Source: Pseudomonas moorei
GTDB taxonomy: Bacteria > Pseudomonadota > Gammaproteobacteria > Pseudomonadales > Pseudomonadaceae
DNA length: 64,000 nucleotides
Assembly: GCF_008801475.1 (NCBI RefSeq)
Contig: NZ_VZPP01000001.1
Coordinates: 1-64,000 of the forward strand
Direction: 5' to 3'
How positions within the stretch are numbered: position 1 is the stretch's first letter; every line of letters begins with the position of its first letter. The notes under the pieces were generated by a model. It worked only from the letters and a program-made list of their open reading frames with translations. It did not search any database and was not told the origin of the DNA. The position numbers and the translations under genes are program-made. Positions 7,758 through 17,293 of the stretch are shown one piece after another.

Positions 7758-10172
7758 TTAGAAATCGACAGTCGCCGACAGTAATAAAGTGCGCGGTGAA
7801 CCCTGGGAGAACGCGCCGTAGGAGGCGACGCCCGACCAGTATTCGTGGTCGAGCACGTTTTGCACGGTGGCGCGAAACGTGGTCGGTCGTTCATCGATGC
7901 GAGTGGTGTAACGTGCGCCGACATCGAAGCGGGTCCAGTCATCCAGTTGCTGGGTGTTGGCCTGGTTCACGTACTGCCTGCCGGTATGAATCGCGCCACC
8001 GGTGAGCGTCAGGCCTTCGACCCACGAGGTATCCCATTCGGCCCAGAGGTTGGCCTGAACCTGCGGCACGCCGACCGGTTTGTTGCCACGGTTGGCGGCA
8101 ACGCCGGTTTTGCTCAGTTCAGCATTGAGCAGGGTGACGCCACCGAGCAGGCGTGTGCCTGGCGCGACTTCACCGAACACATTCAGCTCCAGCCCGCGAT
8201 TACGCTGCTCGCCCTGCACCGAAAACACACCGGAGACCAATTCGCCACTGGGCTTCTTGATTTGAAACAAGGCAAGTGTCGAGGTGAAGGTGCCATAGTC
8301 GACCTTGACCCCGAGTTCCTGTTGTCGGGAGACATAAGGGGCAAAGACCTCGCCGGCGTTCGACGCGGTGGAGGGTGCAATGTCACCTTTGCCGAGGCCT
8401 TCGATGTCGTTGTAATAGAACGAAACGTGGTCCCAGGGTTTGACCACCACACCGAACAGTGGCGTGGTTTTGCCGTCGTCGTAAGAGGTGGTAACCCTGC
8501 CGGCCGTGTTGTAGTTGTCGGAATGGATGTTCTGCTTGCGCAGGCCGAGTGTTACCTGGACGCGCTCATCCAGCACTGACAGTGTGTCGGCGAGGGCCAC
8601 CCCGGTCAGTTCGCTCTCGGACACTTTGGTCGTGTCAGGTTTGGGGATATCGGGTTTCGGGCGATCCACCGGGTGATAAATATTCGACAGGATGGGCGGT
8701 CCGGAAATGATCCCCCGGGACAGGACATCCCGATAACGGGTGACCTGCAGGGCGGCACGGTGACTGATCGGCCCGGTGTCGAAGCGCAGGCGTGCGCCGG
8801 CGTCGACGGTGTAACGCTCGACTTCGAATTTGTAATAGCCGGGAACAGAAGAGGTGTCGCCGGCCGCGTTGATGATGGTCGGGGTCTGGTCGGACATTCG
8901 CGCGACATTCGATTGTCCACCGCCGGCGTGGGCGAACACGGTCAATGCCTCGCTGAGGTCGTATTCGCCGCTGAGCAGGGCCGATTTGTCACGGGTTTCG
9001 GACCAGCCCCATTCCTGACTCACGTTGGTACGGCCATTGGCGGCGGAGGGAATGTCCACGCCCGGGGCGATCAGAAATGGCCGTGAGGCGGCGTCGAAGC
9101 GTTCTTTCTGGTTGAGCCAGTCAAGGGTGGTTCGCAGGCGTTCACCCTGATAGTCGAGGGACAGGGCGCCGATGTCGACGTGACGGGTTTGATCGTCGAT
9201 CGCCGTGTCGCCCTGCTGAGTGCTGCCGTTAATGCGCATGCCGAACTGGCGTTCCTCGCCAAAGCGCCGACTGACATCGATGTGGCCGCCAATCTGCGAG
9301 TTCATGGCATAACGGGCGGTGAAACGCGTCAGGTCCTCATCGAGGGAGCGCTTGGGCACTACGTTGATGACACCGCCGACAGCGTTGTTGGGCGACATGC
9401 CGTAGAGCAGGGCGGCGGGACCTTTGACCAGTTCGATACGCTCGGCGTACTCGGTGAACACCCGATAGTTGGGCGCTACGCCGTATACGCCGTCGAACGC
9501 CAATTCACCGAGGTTGCCTTCACCGACCGGAAAACCGCGGATGAAAAACGAGTCGACAATGCCTCCCGCCTGCCCCGTGGAGCGCACCGATGAGTCTCGC
9601 TCCAGCACATCGCCAACGGTGACGGCCTGTTGATCCTTGATCAGCGTCGAGGTGTAGGTACTGACGCTGAAGGGCGCGTCCATCAGATCCGAGTTGCCCA
9701 GCATGCCCAGGCGCCCGCCGTGGGCGACCTGCCCACCGGCATACACGGGTGGCAGGGCGTCGGTACGTTTATCGGTGCCGATGACCGCCGTTTCATCCAG
9801 CGTCACCTGGCGCTGCACCAATGTGTAGCTGCCGTCGCTGCGCAACACCATGTCCAGGCCACTGCCCGCCAGCAAGCGAGTGACCGCTTCCTGGGTGGAG
9901 TAATGGCCGGTCAGTCCGGGGCTGACAAGACCCTCAGTCAACGATGGCTGGAATGACAGCGCGATGCCGGCATCCACGGCGACGCTCGACAGGGCCGCAC
10001 CGAGTGGCCCGGAAGGCATGTCATAGGCACGGACCGCGACAGCGTCCAGTTGCGCAGGCACGGCGGCCAAGGCAATCGGGCAAACGGCACCGACCAGGAC
10101 GAGGCTTAGCAACGCACTGCGAAAAACTGGGGTGAACTGACGATCCGGGCGCAGGAGGCGTGCAGCGAGCAT
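7758..10172 (-). CDS. TonB-dependent siderophore receptor with signalling domain
   Basis: 804 residues: a signal peptide, an STN/secretin-TonB domain (about 45-120, AYDMPSGPLGAALSSVAVDAG...LLAGSGLDMVL), a plug (about 160-270, with FIRGFPVGEGNLGELAFDGVYG) and a 22-strand barrel ending in ...LLLSATVDF with a terminal Phe. The STN domain marks a transducer receptor that contacts FecR. FecR and FecI genes lie directly upstream. It is closely related over plug and barrel to the receptor at 20730-22970, which lacks the STN domain. A promoter-like motif shared with that gene lies 48 bases before the start. Confidence 0.94.
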   Translation of the reverse strand: MLAARLLRPDRQFTPVFRSALLSLVLVGAVCPIALAAVPAQLDAVAVRAYDMPSGPLGAALSSVAVDAGIALSFQPSLTEGLVSPGLTGHYSTQEAVTRLLAGSGLDMVLRSDGSYTLVQRQVTLDETAVIGTDKRTDALPPVYAGGQVAHGGRLGMLGNSDLMDAPFSVSTYTSTLIKDQQAVTVGDVLERDSSVRSTGQAGGIVDSFFIRGFPVGEGNLGELAFDGVYGVAPNYRVFTEYAERIELVKGPAALLYGMSPNNAVGGVINVVPKRSLDEDLTRFTARYAMNSQIGGHIDVSRRFGEERQFGMRINGSTQQGDTAIDDQTRHVDIGALSLDYQGERLRTTLDWLNQKERFDAASRPFLIAPGVDIPSAANGRTNVSQEWGWSETRDKSALLSGEYDLSEALTVFAHAGGGQSNVARMSDQTPTIINAAGDTSSVPGYYKFEVERYTVDAGARLRFDTGPISHRAALQVTRYRDVLSRGIISGPPILSNIYHPVDRPKPDIPKPDTTKVSESELTGVALADTLSVLDERVQVTLGLRKQNIHSDNYNTAGRVTTSYDDGKTTPLFGVVVKPWDHVSFYYNDIEGLGKGDIAPSTASNAGEVFAPYVSRQQELGVKVDYGTFTSTLALFQIKKPSGELVSGVFSVQGEQRNRGLELNVFGEVAPGTRLLGGVTLLNAELSKTGVAANRGNKPVGVPQVQANLWAEWDTSWVEGLTLTGGAIHTGRQYVNQANTQQLDDWTRFDVGARYTTRIDERPTTFRATVQNVLDHEYWSGVASYGAFSQGSPRTLLLSATVDF

Positions 10173-10219
10173 TAATGGACGAGCCTATAAACAGGACGGA
10201 AAGGTTCTTCTTCCCCATA

Positions 10220-10246
10220 GCCAGTCGAGATCAAAAAAAGTATCAC
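10220..10246 (-). promoter_or_regulatory. Promoter-like motif shared by both siderophore receptors (copy 1)
   Basis: On the minus strand GTGATACTTTTT is followed after 9 bases by ACTGGC, ending 48 bases before the receptor ATG. The same 12-mer, spacing, 6-mer and distance to start occur before the second receptor (20656-20682). The likely reading is a promoter for the FecI-like sigma factor encoded at 11245-11760. Confidence 0.6.
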
Positions 10247-10266
10247 CTGCGTGCACTTTTTTTGGC

Positions 10267-11244
10267 TCAGGCCGCAGAGAGCGTGATCCAGTAGCCATTC
10301 AAGTGGCCGCTGACAAGGATCGGATAGGTCTGCGCCAACATGTTCAATGTGCGCTGGGTGTCGCTGATCGGATAGGCACCGGAAATGCGCAGATCGGCAA
10401 TCGCCGGATCGAGGCGGACGAAGCCGCGGCGATAGCGGGTCAGTTCGGCGACGAAGTCGGCCAGGCGCATCTTGTCGGCCATCAACATGCCTTGGGTCCA
10501 TGCGTCGATGTAGCGAGGGGTGGCGGTGAGCAGGCCAAAGTGATCGGACGAAAAGTCGGTGCGTTGTCCGGCGTTGATGATGAATGGCGATCCCTGGCGA
10601 TTGTCGGCGAGTTCGACCTGCACCGCGCCTTCCAGCACCGCAAGGTGAGTGCGTGACTGCAGTTCTCGAACGGTGAACCCTGTGCCCAGTGCCTGCATTC
10701 GGCCCTGGCGGGTGCTGACCACGAAAGGCCGCGTCATCGGGGAAATATCCGGCGCGGTCTGCACCCGTATTTCGCCTTCGCGCAGTTGGATGAGCCGTTG
10801 GTGGGCATCGAACAGTACGTCGATGGCCGTATCGGTGTTCAAGGTGATGTGCGAGCCGTCGGCCAGCGTCAATTCGCGTCGCTGGCCGATGGCCGTGCGA
10901 TAGTCGGCCGACCACTGCCGGGATTCTGCCAGCTTCCAGCTGCCCCAAGCGGCCGGCAGGATCGCCAGAATCATCGCCAGTTTGCCCAGCGCTGCGCGAC
11001 GTTGCGGGCTGCTGGGTCGATCCAGTGCCGACATCGCCAGTGACGGTGGCAGGCCGCCGAATTTGCTCTGCAATAACTGAGCGCGCCCCCAGGCACGAAC
11101 ACGCTCGGGCGTGCTGACTTTCCAGCATTCCCATTCGGCACGTTCAGTGTCGCTGAGTTCGCCCCCACTCAAGCGCATCAGCCAGTCTGCAGCTTCTTCA
11201 AGGGCTTGGTGATCGGGAGGCGGTTCTTGGCGGCGACTGAGCAT
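10267..11244 (-). CDS. FecR-family anti-sigma / signal-relay protein
   Basis: 325 residues. The N-terminal DUF4880-type cytoplasmic segment has EEAADWLMRLSGGELSDTE and WGRAQ. A single membrane helix lies near residues 85-105 (LGKLAMILAILPAAWGSW). The periplasmic FecR domain has RELTLADGSHITLNTDTAIDV, LREGEIRV and VEGAVQV-like strands. FecR proteins hold the ECF sigma inactive until the STN domain of the loaded receptor signals. The gene starts one base after the fecI-like stop and lies upstream of the receptor, the usual fecI-fecR-receptor order. Confidence 0.93.
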   Translation of the reverse strand: MLSRRQEPPPDHQALEEAADWLMRLSGGELSDTERAEWECWKVSTPERVRAWGRAQLLQSKFGGLPPSLAMSALDRPSSPQRRAALGKLAMILAILPAAWGSWKLAESRQWSADYRTAIGQRRELTLADGSHITLNTDTAIDVLFDAHQRLIQLREGEIRVQTAPDISPMTRPFVVSTRQGRMQALGTGFTVRELQSRTHLAVLEGAVQVELADNRQGSPFIINAGQRTDFSSDHFGLLTATPRYIDAWTQGMLMADKMRLADFVAELTRYRRGFVRLDPAIADLRISGAYPISDTQRTLNMLAQTYPILVSGHLNGYWITLSAA

Positions 11245-11760
11245 TTACGCCACCAACAACAGACATTGCACGAAGGCTTGCTTCATGTAGCGTTTGACAG
11301 TGATCAGTGACACGTCCAGTTGTTCGGCGATGTCGTCGTATTTCAGGCCGCTGATCTGCGAGAGCAGGAACGCACGTTTGACCAAGGGCGGCAGGGCATC
11401 GAGCATCGCATCGATTTCGTGCAGGGTCTCCAGCACCATGAAGCGCAATTCGGGCGAAGGCACTTCAGCAGCGGGTACATGAGCGAGGGCATCCAGATAG
11501 GCACGTTCCAGTGCCTTGCGCTGGTACCAGTTGATCAGGATGCCCTTGGCCACGCAGCTCAGGTACGCGCGAGGTTGTTCGATGACAGTGACCCGGGAGG
11601 CGAGGATGCGAGTGAAGGTGTCCTGTGCCAGATCCGCCGCATCCATGGCGTTCCCCAGTTTTTTTCTCAGCGTCGCATACAGCCAGCCGTGGTGGCCGCT
11701 GTACAGGGCTTCGATCGCACGCAGGTGATCGTCGTTATTCGCGCAAAGGGTTTCGCTCAT
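11245..11760 (-). CDS. FecI-family ECF sigma factor
   Basis: 171 residues from the ATG at 11760. Sigma region 2 shows DAADLAQDTFTRILA and region 4 shows LPPLVKRAFLLSQISGLKYDDIAEQLDVSLITVKRYMKQA, both typical of FecI/FpvI iron-starvation sigmas. It should direct RNA polymerase to the receptor promoters when FecR signals. A Fur-box-like sequence lies about 20 bases upstream (11781-11795), consistent with iron repression. Confidence 0.94.
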   Translation of the reverse strand: MSETLCANNDDHLRAIEALYSGHHGWLYATLRKKLGNAMDAADLAQDTFTRILASRVTVIEQPRAYLSCVAKGILINWYQRKALERAYLDALAHVPAAEVPSPELRFMVLETLHEIDAMLDALPPLVKRAFLLSQISGLKYDDIAEQLDVSLITVKRYMKQAFVQCLLLVA

Positions 11761-11780
11761 GGCTGCGGACTTTATGCAAT

Positions 11781-11795
11781 TGAGAAGTATTCCCA
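11781..11795 (-). promoter_or_regulatory. Probable Fur box of the sigma-factor gene
   Basis: TGAGAAGTATTCCCA matches the 7-1-7 Fur core TGATAATNATTATCA at 11 of 14 defined positions. It lies just before the fecI-like start, where iron-dependent repression of ECF sigma genes usually acts. Confidence 0.5.
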
Positions 11796-11901
11796 ATGCT
11801 AGATTACAAAGCGTCCAGGACGCAAGCAGCGATCAGGTATCCCTCAGTCGCGTGGCAGGCGGATCAGTGCTTGGATCGTCGTTCAACGCCAGTCTGCTTG
11901 A

Positions 11902-13146
11902 TCAATCCCCGGGCGGGGCATGACTCGGTTGCATCTGCGCAGGCCAGTAACGCAGCGCGACAATCGGGATCAGTGCCACCACGTAGGCCAGGCAAACAAA
12001 CAGGTAGGTGTATTGCAAGCCATAGACCTGGCTGAGCAAACCACCGGCCGAGATCCCCGCAATCGAAGCAAATTGCGCGGTGCCCTGGGCAATCCCCAGC
12101 ACGTGACCCTGTTGTGAGCTGTCGGCGGTTTTCGAGATCAACGCCATGAGCACTGGCGTGGTGGCCCCCAGCAGCACACCCCAGATGAAGTAGGCGATGA
12201 CAAACACCACAGGGTTGTGCGTGACGCCTGCCACCGCCGTCAGGGCGATACAGCCGATGACGACGTAGGTGAGGCGGTGCAGGGTTTCCTGCTCGGTGCG
12301 GTGTTCGAAATAACGCGACCAGGCCGTTGCGGAAAGAATGAAACCCAGCGCCAACAAGCCGTAGCACAGGCCGACCACCGAGTGACTGACCTCGAACACC
12401 GAGCTGACGTAGAGCGAGAAAGACGTCTGCGGCAGCATGCGCGCCAGCAGCAGAATGCCCATCACACCCAGTAACGACAGTAACGGTGCACCTTGCCAGA
12501 CGCTGGCCGAGCGGCTGGCCGGGGTCGCGTTGTCTGCGACGGGTGTTTTTTTTACCGGCGGTACATCGGGCAAGGTAACCGCCGCCACCACGGTGCATAC
12601 CGCGCACAGTGCCGAGGCAATGATGTTGATCCAGAAGAACGTCGCGTAGTCGAGGATCAGTCCGCCCACGACCGCGCCGAGTAACGAGCCGACGTTGGTG
12701 GAAATCTGCAGGATGGCAAACAGCCGTGCGCGCCGCGAAGGGGCTTCAATGCTGACGCCATAAGCCTGGGCCGGTGCGATATACCCGGCGAAAGCGCCTT
12801 GCAGAAAACGCAGGATCAGAATCACCCAGATGTCGCTGAAGAGTGCCAGTCCAAGCTGGGTCAACGACAAGCCGGCGAGGGCGCGGATCATCATCAACTT
12901 GTGGCCGTAGCGATCGCCGATACGGCCCCAGAACGCACTGGTCAGAATAATGCCCAGCATCGGCCCGACGTACACCGCGATGCTGGCGAAGCTGAACACC
13001 GACTTCGAGGAGGTCAGCCCACGCAGGTGGACGGGCCAGAAGGGCCCGCTCATTTCCATCGCACCCATTGAGACCAACTGGATCGCAAAGAGAAGATAAA
13101 TCAGGATTCTGACGCTTGAACCCTGGACGACACCTGCATGGGACAT
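11902..13146 (-). CDS. MFS exporter of the siderophore cluster
   Basis: 414 residues with 12 predicted membrane helices and MFS loop motifs (FWGRIGDRYGHKLMM between helices 2 and 3). It begins 13 bases after the NIS synthetase stop, as the last gene of a tightly packed five-gene unit. It resembles SbnD- and AlcS-like exporters, so secretion of the finished siderophore is the natural role. Substrate assignment rests on context. Confidence 0.85.
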   Translation of the reverse strand: MSHAGVVQGSSVRILIYLLFAIQLVSMGAMEMSGPFWPVHLRGLTSSKSVFSFASIAVYVGPMLGIILTSAFWGRIGDRYGHKLMMIRALAGLSLTQLGLALFSDIWVILILRFLQGAFAGYIAPAQAYGVSIEAPSRRARLFAILQISTNVGSLLGAVVGGLILDYATFFWINIIASALCAVCTVVAAVTLPDVPPVKKTPVADNATPASRSASVWQGAPLLSLLGVMGILLLARMLPQTSFSLYVSSVFEVSHSVVGLCYGLLALGFILSATAWSRYFEHRTEQETLHRLTYVVIGCIALTAVAGVTHNPVVFVIAYFIWGVLLGATTPVLMALISKTADSSQQGHVLGIAQGTAQFASIAGISAGGLLSQVYGLQYTYLFVCLAYVVALIPIVALRYWPAQMQPSHAPPGD

Positions 13147-13159
13147 GGGACAGCCTCGA

Positions 13160-15010
13160 TTAAACGCTAGCGAGCGGGTTGGTCAGGGTGTGTTGCAAAC
13201 GATAGTTGGAGTACTGCATCAAGTGCATGCGCAACAACGACCGGGTTGGCCATGGATCTTCCACAAACGCCTGATGTTCCACCTCCCACAAATCTGGCGA
13301 GACCCGGTCGCGTACGGCCGCGAATGCAAGATCGGTTTGCTCGCGCAGCACCTCCCACAACCGCCTGTTGTTGAATCCGTATTCCCTGGTCAACCACAGG
13401 GCCATTTCGTGCAGATGCGTCAGGAACGCCGCGTCCAGCACGAACATGCGTACCGGTTCTATATCGCCTGAGAATACCGTCGGCAAAATACCCGGCTGCA
13501 CATGCGGGTGCAGGGTGTAGCCACGTGCTTCCAGCAGCGGAGCGTAAGTCCTGCCATCGCCGAAATCGCGGATCAGCAGACTACGTGCTTTGCCATCGGG
13601 GGAGAACAGCACCATGGTGTTTTGCTGATGCGCTTCGAGCCCGATGCCATACAACAGGTAGATCGCCACCACCGGGTGGGTGACCACTTTGGCGTACTCG
13701 CGGAACCAGCTTTCAACCTGCTCAGCATTGGCCCTGGCGCCATCCCGCTCGATCAGATCGGTGAACAACGGCCGGCCACTGCCGGGCAACCGAGTGAACA
13801 GCGATGCCACGGTAATCGGCAGACAATGGTCGTTGCGCTCGAATGCTGGCTTGCTGGCGCGATAGACCACAGACAGATGGCGGCCTGGGTGATCGTCCTG
13901 AGTGACCGCGTTCCTGTAACGCACGCCTATCTCTTCCGGGAAAATTTCCAGACGCTGATCGAAGCCGTTTTCGGCCGCCAGAATCCTGGTGATCACTGTG
14001 CTGATACGCGGCCCCATGTGAATCGATTTGGCTTGCAGGCTGCGCAATTCACTGGTCATCCACACGGCGATCGGCAATTTGATCAGCGGTGCGCAATCGT
14101 CCAGTACCGGCATCATCGTTCGGTAGGACATGGTCGGCAGGGTTTGAATGTCAGGGCCGTCGGTGATCAGGATGCCTTCCTCAATTTCCGCCGCAAACGT
14201 CTCGAGCACATAGGCCTGCAAATGCCAGGCATGAATCGGCAGCGGCAGCCACTGGGTTTCATCCAGCCCTTTGCCGTTGAGCGAGGCTTTCCATTGCTCC
14301 CATTGCGCCGGGAAGTGGCTGGCGAACCATTCGTGGTAACCGGTCACGTGAGGCATGCTTTCGCTTTTCGAATGCTCGGCCCGCAAGGAGGCGATGCGCA
14401 GTGGTACCTGGGCATTGAACTCGGGTGACAGTTGCTCGACTTCGGCATCGGTCAGGCCCGGACGGGATTTCCATGTCGGGTAATACGGATGGCCTTCCAG
14501 CGAACCCCACTGGTCCAGAAGGATGGCGGCGTCTTTGGTATTGGCATGTTGGCGCAGGTAGTCGGTGAAGCTGTTGACGCCCTGATCCCTGGCTGCCTGC
14601 TCCATTCGCGCGTTCCATTGCTGGCGATGCTGACGGGCGTGGGCATCGTTGGTCAGGCTGTTTTCCATGTCGGCCTTGAGCCCGGCCACGCCTTCGTCGG
14701 TCGGCTCGAAGTCGAAGCTGTCGCGCAGCACATCCAGCAAATCCTGATGGCGGGTGATCACCTGGCGTACGCCTTCGTCCGTCAACAGCACCACATCACC
14801 GTCATTGACCACGGTATCGGCCGGACCCTTGGCGATGTCGGAGAAAAACAGGTGGGCGCGGGCATCCTTCAGCGGGTAGGTGGCCTGATTCCCTTCAGCC
14901 GAAAAAATCAGGCTCGAACGATCAAGGATGTTTTCCGCAAAAAGGCAACGGATCAGACGTCGCATGGCGTTTTTACGGGAATAGGCGATCAGTGTCTTGA
15001 AGTCATCCAT
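13160..15010 (-). CDS. NRPS-independent siderophore synthetase (IucA/IucC family)
   Basis: 616 residues, full length for the family. It has the nucleotide-binding segment EGHPYYPTWKSRPGL (usual form GHPxHPxxKxRxG, with Tyr in place of the second His), PIHAWHLQAYVL, SYRTMMP, EAHQQN and RDFGDGRTY, then a FhuF-like C-terminal domain. These enzymes adenylate a carboxylate, usually citrate, and condense it with an amine or alcohol. It is the only such gene here, whereas staphyloferrin B needs three. Neighbouring SbnA- and SbnH-like genes suggest 2,3-diaminopropionate or its decarboxylated derivative as the amine. Confidence 0.94.
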   Translation of the reverse strand: MDDFKTLIAYSRKNAMRRLIRCLFAENILDRSSLIFSAEGNQATYPLKDARAHLFFSDIAKGPADTVVNDGDVVLLTDEGVRQVITRHQDLLDVLRDSFDFEPTDEGVAGLKADMENSLTNDAHARQHRQQWNARMEQAARDQGVNSFTDYLRQHANTKDAAILLDQWGSLEGHPYYPTWKSRPGLTDAEVEQLSPEFNAQVPLRIASLRAEHSKSESMPHVTGYHEWFASHFPAQWEQWKASLNGKGLDETQWLPLPIHAWHLQAYVLETFAAEIEEGILITDGPDIQTLPTMSYRTMMPVLDDCAPLIKLPIAVWMTSELRSLQAKSIHMGPRISTVITRILAAENGFDQRLEIFPEEIGVRYRNAVTQDDHPGRHLSVVYRASKPAFERNDHCLPITVASLFTRLPGSGRPLFTDLIERDGARANAEQVESWFREYAKVVTHPVVAIYLLYGIGLEAHQQNTMVLFSPDGKARSLLIRDFGDGRTYAPLLEARGYTLHPHVQPGILPTVFSGDIEPVRMFVLDAAFLTHLHEMALWLTREYGFNNRRLWEVLREQTDLAFAAVRDRVSPDLWEVEHQAFVEDPWPTRSLLRMHLMQYSNYRLQHTLTNPLASV

Positions 15011-15049
15011 ATCAGCTGTCTGCTCGTCGAAATAATGTGAATAAAGGGA

Positions 15050-16210
15050 TCAAGCGGCGGCACTGGTCGCGTGTGGCCACTGGCTTGGGAAGTAGTCGAG
15101 CGCGGAGTCGCGCAGGCCATGCATGTAGCCAACGCTCCACTGCAGGACTTCTTCGATATGGGGCACCTTGAGGTCGAAGCGCTTGGCCATTTCCACCAGC
15201 AGCACCAGGCCGTAGGCGACGTCTTCGCTGAAGGCGCGGCTCTCGCGTTCGATGACGTAGCCGGCGCGGTTGCCGTCGGCTGGCACCATGGGGGCAAGGA
15301 TGTCGTTGTAGGCCTGATTGGTGCGCAGAATCGAAAGCATGCTGCTCTGGTCGCGGATCTGTTCGCCGTAGGCCTCGACAATTTCCTGTTTCAAGGATTT
15401 GACCGATGACAGGTCGATGCCCATGCGCTGGCTAATGACCGCGCACAGCGCCTGGCTTTCCTGATCCATGCGTTCGAGGAAGTAGGCACCCAGTTCCGGG
15501 CACTCGGTCCACCAGCACAGGCGTTGCGGGAAGATCTTGCGATGCCATTGGCCAAAGGGGCCGATCAGCCCGTAGATCACCGAGCTGTGCATGATCGGGT
15601 TGCCCGGCGTCAGGGTGATCTCCAGGTAGTTTTCCAGCATCGTCACGCAGGGGCCGTACAGCCTGGTCAGTATTTTCTCCAGCTGTCGGCGCGCGGTTTG
15701 CGGCTCTCGGGCATGGGTTGCCACGTACAGTTGGCTTTTGCCGCCGCCCATTTTGATCGAGCGTCCAGGCGTCAGCTCGAATGCGGTATGCGGGACGTCC
15801 TTCATGCCCCAGATCACCAGGTTCGGGCGGTCGGGCAGGGTGGCTTCGGCCAGCCAGTCGAAACCGCAAAAACCGGGAATCGCACCGATGTACACCGGTT
15901 TGCTCGCGTTCAGATGCGGTGCGATGTCCTTCAGGGTTTGCGGCCGGGCATGGGCCGGCACGGTGATGATGACGATGTCGGCATCCTCGACGGCGGCCCT
16001 GGCGTCAGTGGTCACCCGATCCAGTCGGGCTTGCAGTGTCGAACCGTTGGGCAACAACGCCTGCATCGGCGTCTGACGGGCATGCTGTTCGATGATTTCC
16101 AGATTGCTGGTGAGCATCGAAACCTGAACATTGGGCAGCTGCTTGAACAGAATGGCGTTGAGATGGCCGGTCCTGCCGCCACCACAAATGGCGACTTTCA
16201 ACAGATTCAT
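15050..16210 (-). CDS. Octopine/opine dehydrogenase-family enzyme
   Basis: 386 residues. The N-terminal Rossmann fold has VAICGGGRTGHLNAIL. The C-terminal octopine-dehydrogenase domain begins near residue 185 with TLTPGNPIMHSSVIYGLIGPF, containing the family's catalytic-type His. The family makes or splits opines, that is N-(1-carboxyalkyl) amino acids, with NAD(P)H. It sits between an SbnA-like gene and the NIS synthetase, where staphyloferrin B clusters carry SbnB, an ornithine-cyclodeaminase-fold enzyme that oxidatively splits an opine-like intermediate into diaminopropionate and 2-oxoglutarate. I infer that this enzyme does the same job with a different fold. A CntM-like reductive condensation is the alternative. 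Confidence 0.82.
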   Translation of the reverse strand: MNLLKVAICGGGRTGHLNAILFKQLPNVQVSMLTSNLEIIEQHARQTPMQALLPNGSTLQARLDRVTTDARAAVEDADIVIITVPAHARPQTLKDIAPHLNASKPVYIGAIPGFCGFDWLAEATLPDRPNLVIWGMKDVPHTAFELTPGRSIKMGGGKSQLYVATHAREPQTARRQLEKILTRLYGPCVTMLENYLEITLTPGNPIMHSSVIYGLIGPFGQWHRKIFPQRLCWWTECPELGAYFLERMDQESQALCAVISQRMGIDLSSVKSLKQEIVEAYGEQIRDQSSMLSILRTNQAYNDILAPMVPADGNRAGYVIERESRAFSEDVAYGLVLLVEMAKRFDLKVPHIEEVLQWSVGYMHGLRDSALDYFPSQWPHATSAAA

Positions 16211-16235
16211 CGAGAGGCGTTCCTGTGTGGGTGGG

Positions 16236-17279
16236 TCATGCGACGTTTAATTGCAGCGGTGCGGAAACGGTGTCCAGCCATTGGGTCTTGCCCAGCCAGG
16301 CATCCAGTTGCGGTGCGACGTTCGTATCCAGCAAATCACGTTCTTGCAGCCACTTATCGTCGAACACGGTGTGCAGGTATTTTTCGCCGCCATCGGCGAT
16401 TGGCACGACCACGTTCCCGGTCAGCACGCCTTTGTGGATCAGCTCCAATGCCTTGAAAATCGCACCGCCGGTCGAGCCACCTACCAACAGCGCCAGGTGT
16501 CGGGCGATGTAGCGGGCGGTTTCGAAGGCTTGGGAATCGGTGACCTGCACGCCCAGATCGATGCAGCTGTAGTCGAGCACCAGACCGACCGTGTCACCGG
16601 CCGGGGTGCCGGTGCCCGACTGGTAGTAGGGATAGCCGGGATGACCGAAGACAATGGAGCCGGCCGGTTCCACCGCAACGGTCACGGTGTCGGGATTGTG
16701 CAGTTTCAATCCACGGGCGATCCCGGTCATCGAACCGCCGGTACCGACGCAACCGACGTAGGCCCCGATAGGGCCTTGTACCTGAGCAATCGTTTCGCGG
16801 ACGAAATCACTGTAACCGCCTGCATTGGCGGCGTTGTCGGATTGGTTCATGAACACGGCGCCGGGAATGTCGGTCGCGAGTTCTGCCGCCATGTGTTGGC
16901 GCTCGACCACCGCCACTTCGTCTTCGCGATAGGTGCCTTTAACGAATCGAATATCGGCGCCCAGCGCCTTCATGACGGCGATCTTGTCCTGAGCCGCGTG
17001 ATGATCGACCACGGCGATAAACTGCAGGCCGAATTCGACGGCGGCCATGGCCAGGCCGATGCCGGTGTTGCCGGACGACGACTCAACGATGACGCCGCCG
17101 GGTTTCAGGCGCCCGGACTTGAGCGCGGCCAGCACCATGTTCCGCGCCATGCGGTCTTTGATGCTGCCGCCGGGGTTGTTCTTTTCAATCTTGAGTAACA
17201 GCCTGGCGTCGGTATCCGGAACATCAATACCCAACATGGGTGTATTGCCAATAAGGTCAGAAACTTTATTCAATATCAT
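16236..17279 (-). CDS. SbnA-like PLP synthase (2,3-diaminopropionate pathway)
   Basis: A fold-II PLP enzyme of the cysteine synthase group, about 347 residues: PLP lysine in NNPGGSIKDRMARN, phosphate loop ESSSGNTGIGLAMA, glycine loop GTGGSMTGIARG. In staphyloferrin B synthesis SbnA joins O-phosphoserine and glutamate into an opine-like intermediate. Its immediate downstream neighbour here is an opine dehydrogenase, and a possible phosphoserine-forming enzyme lies at 20218-20619. The ATG at 17279 (AAAGGGA 8 bases before it) is preferred over the ATG at 17288. Five genes from 18688 to 11902 are tightly packed and probably one operon. Confidence 0.88.
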   Translation of the reverse strand: MILNKVSDLIGNTPMLGIDVPDTDARLLLKIEKNNPGGSIKDRMARNMVLAALKSGRLKPGGVIVESSSGNTGIGLAMAAVEFGLQFIAVVDHHAAQDKIAVMKALGADIRFVKGTYREDEVAVVERQHMAAELATDIPGAVFMNQSDNAANAGGYSDFVRETIAQVQGPIGAYVGCVGTGGSMTGIARGLKLHNPDTVTVAVEPAGSIVFGHPGYPYYQSGTGTPAGDTVGLVLDYSCIDLGVQVTDSQAFETARYIARHLALLVGGSTGGAIFKALELIHKGVLTGNVVVPIADGGEKYLHTVFDDKWLQERDLLDTNVAPQLDAWLGKTQWLDTVSAPLQLNVA

Positions 17280-17293
17280 TTCAATCATTCCCT

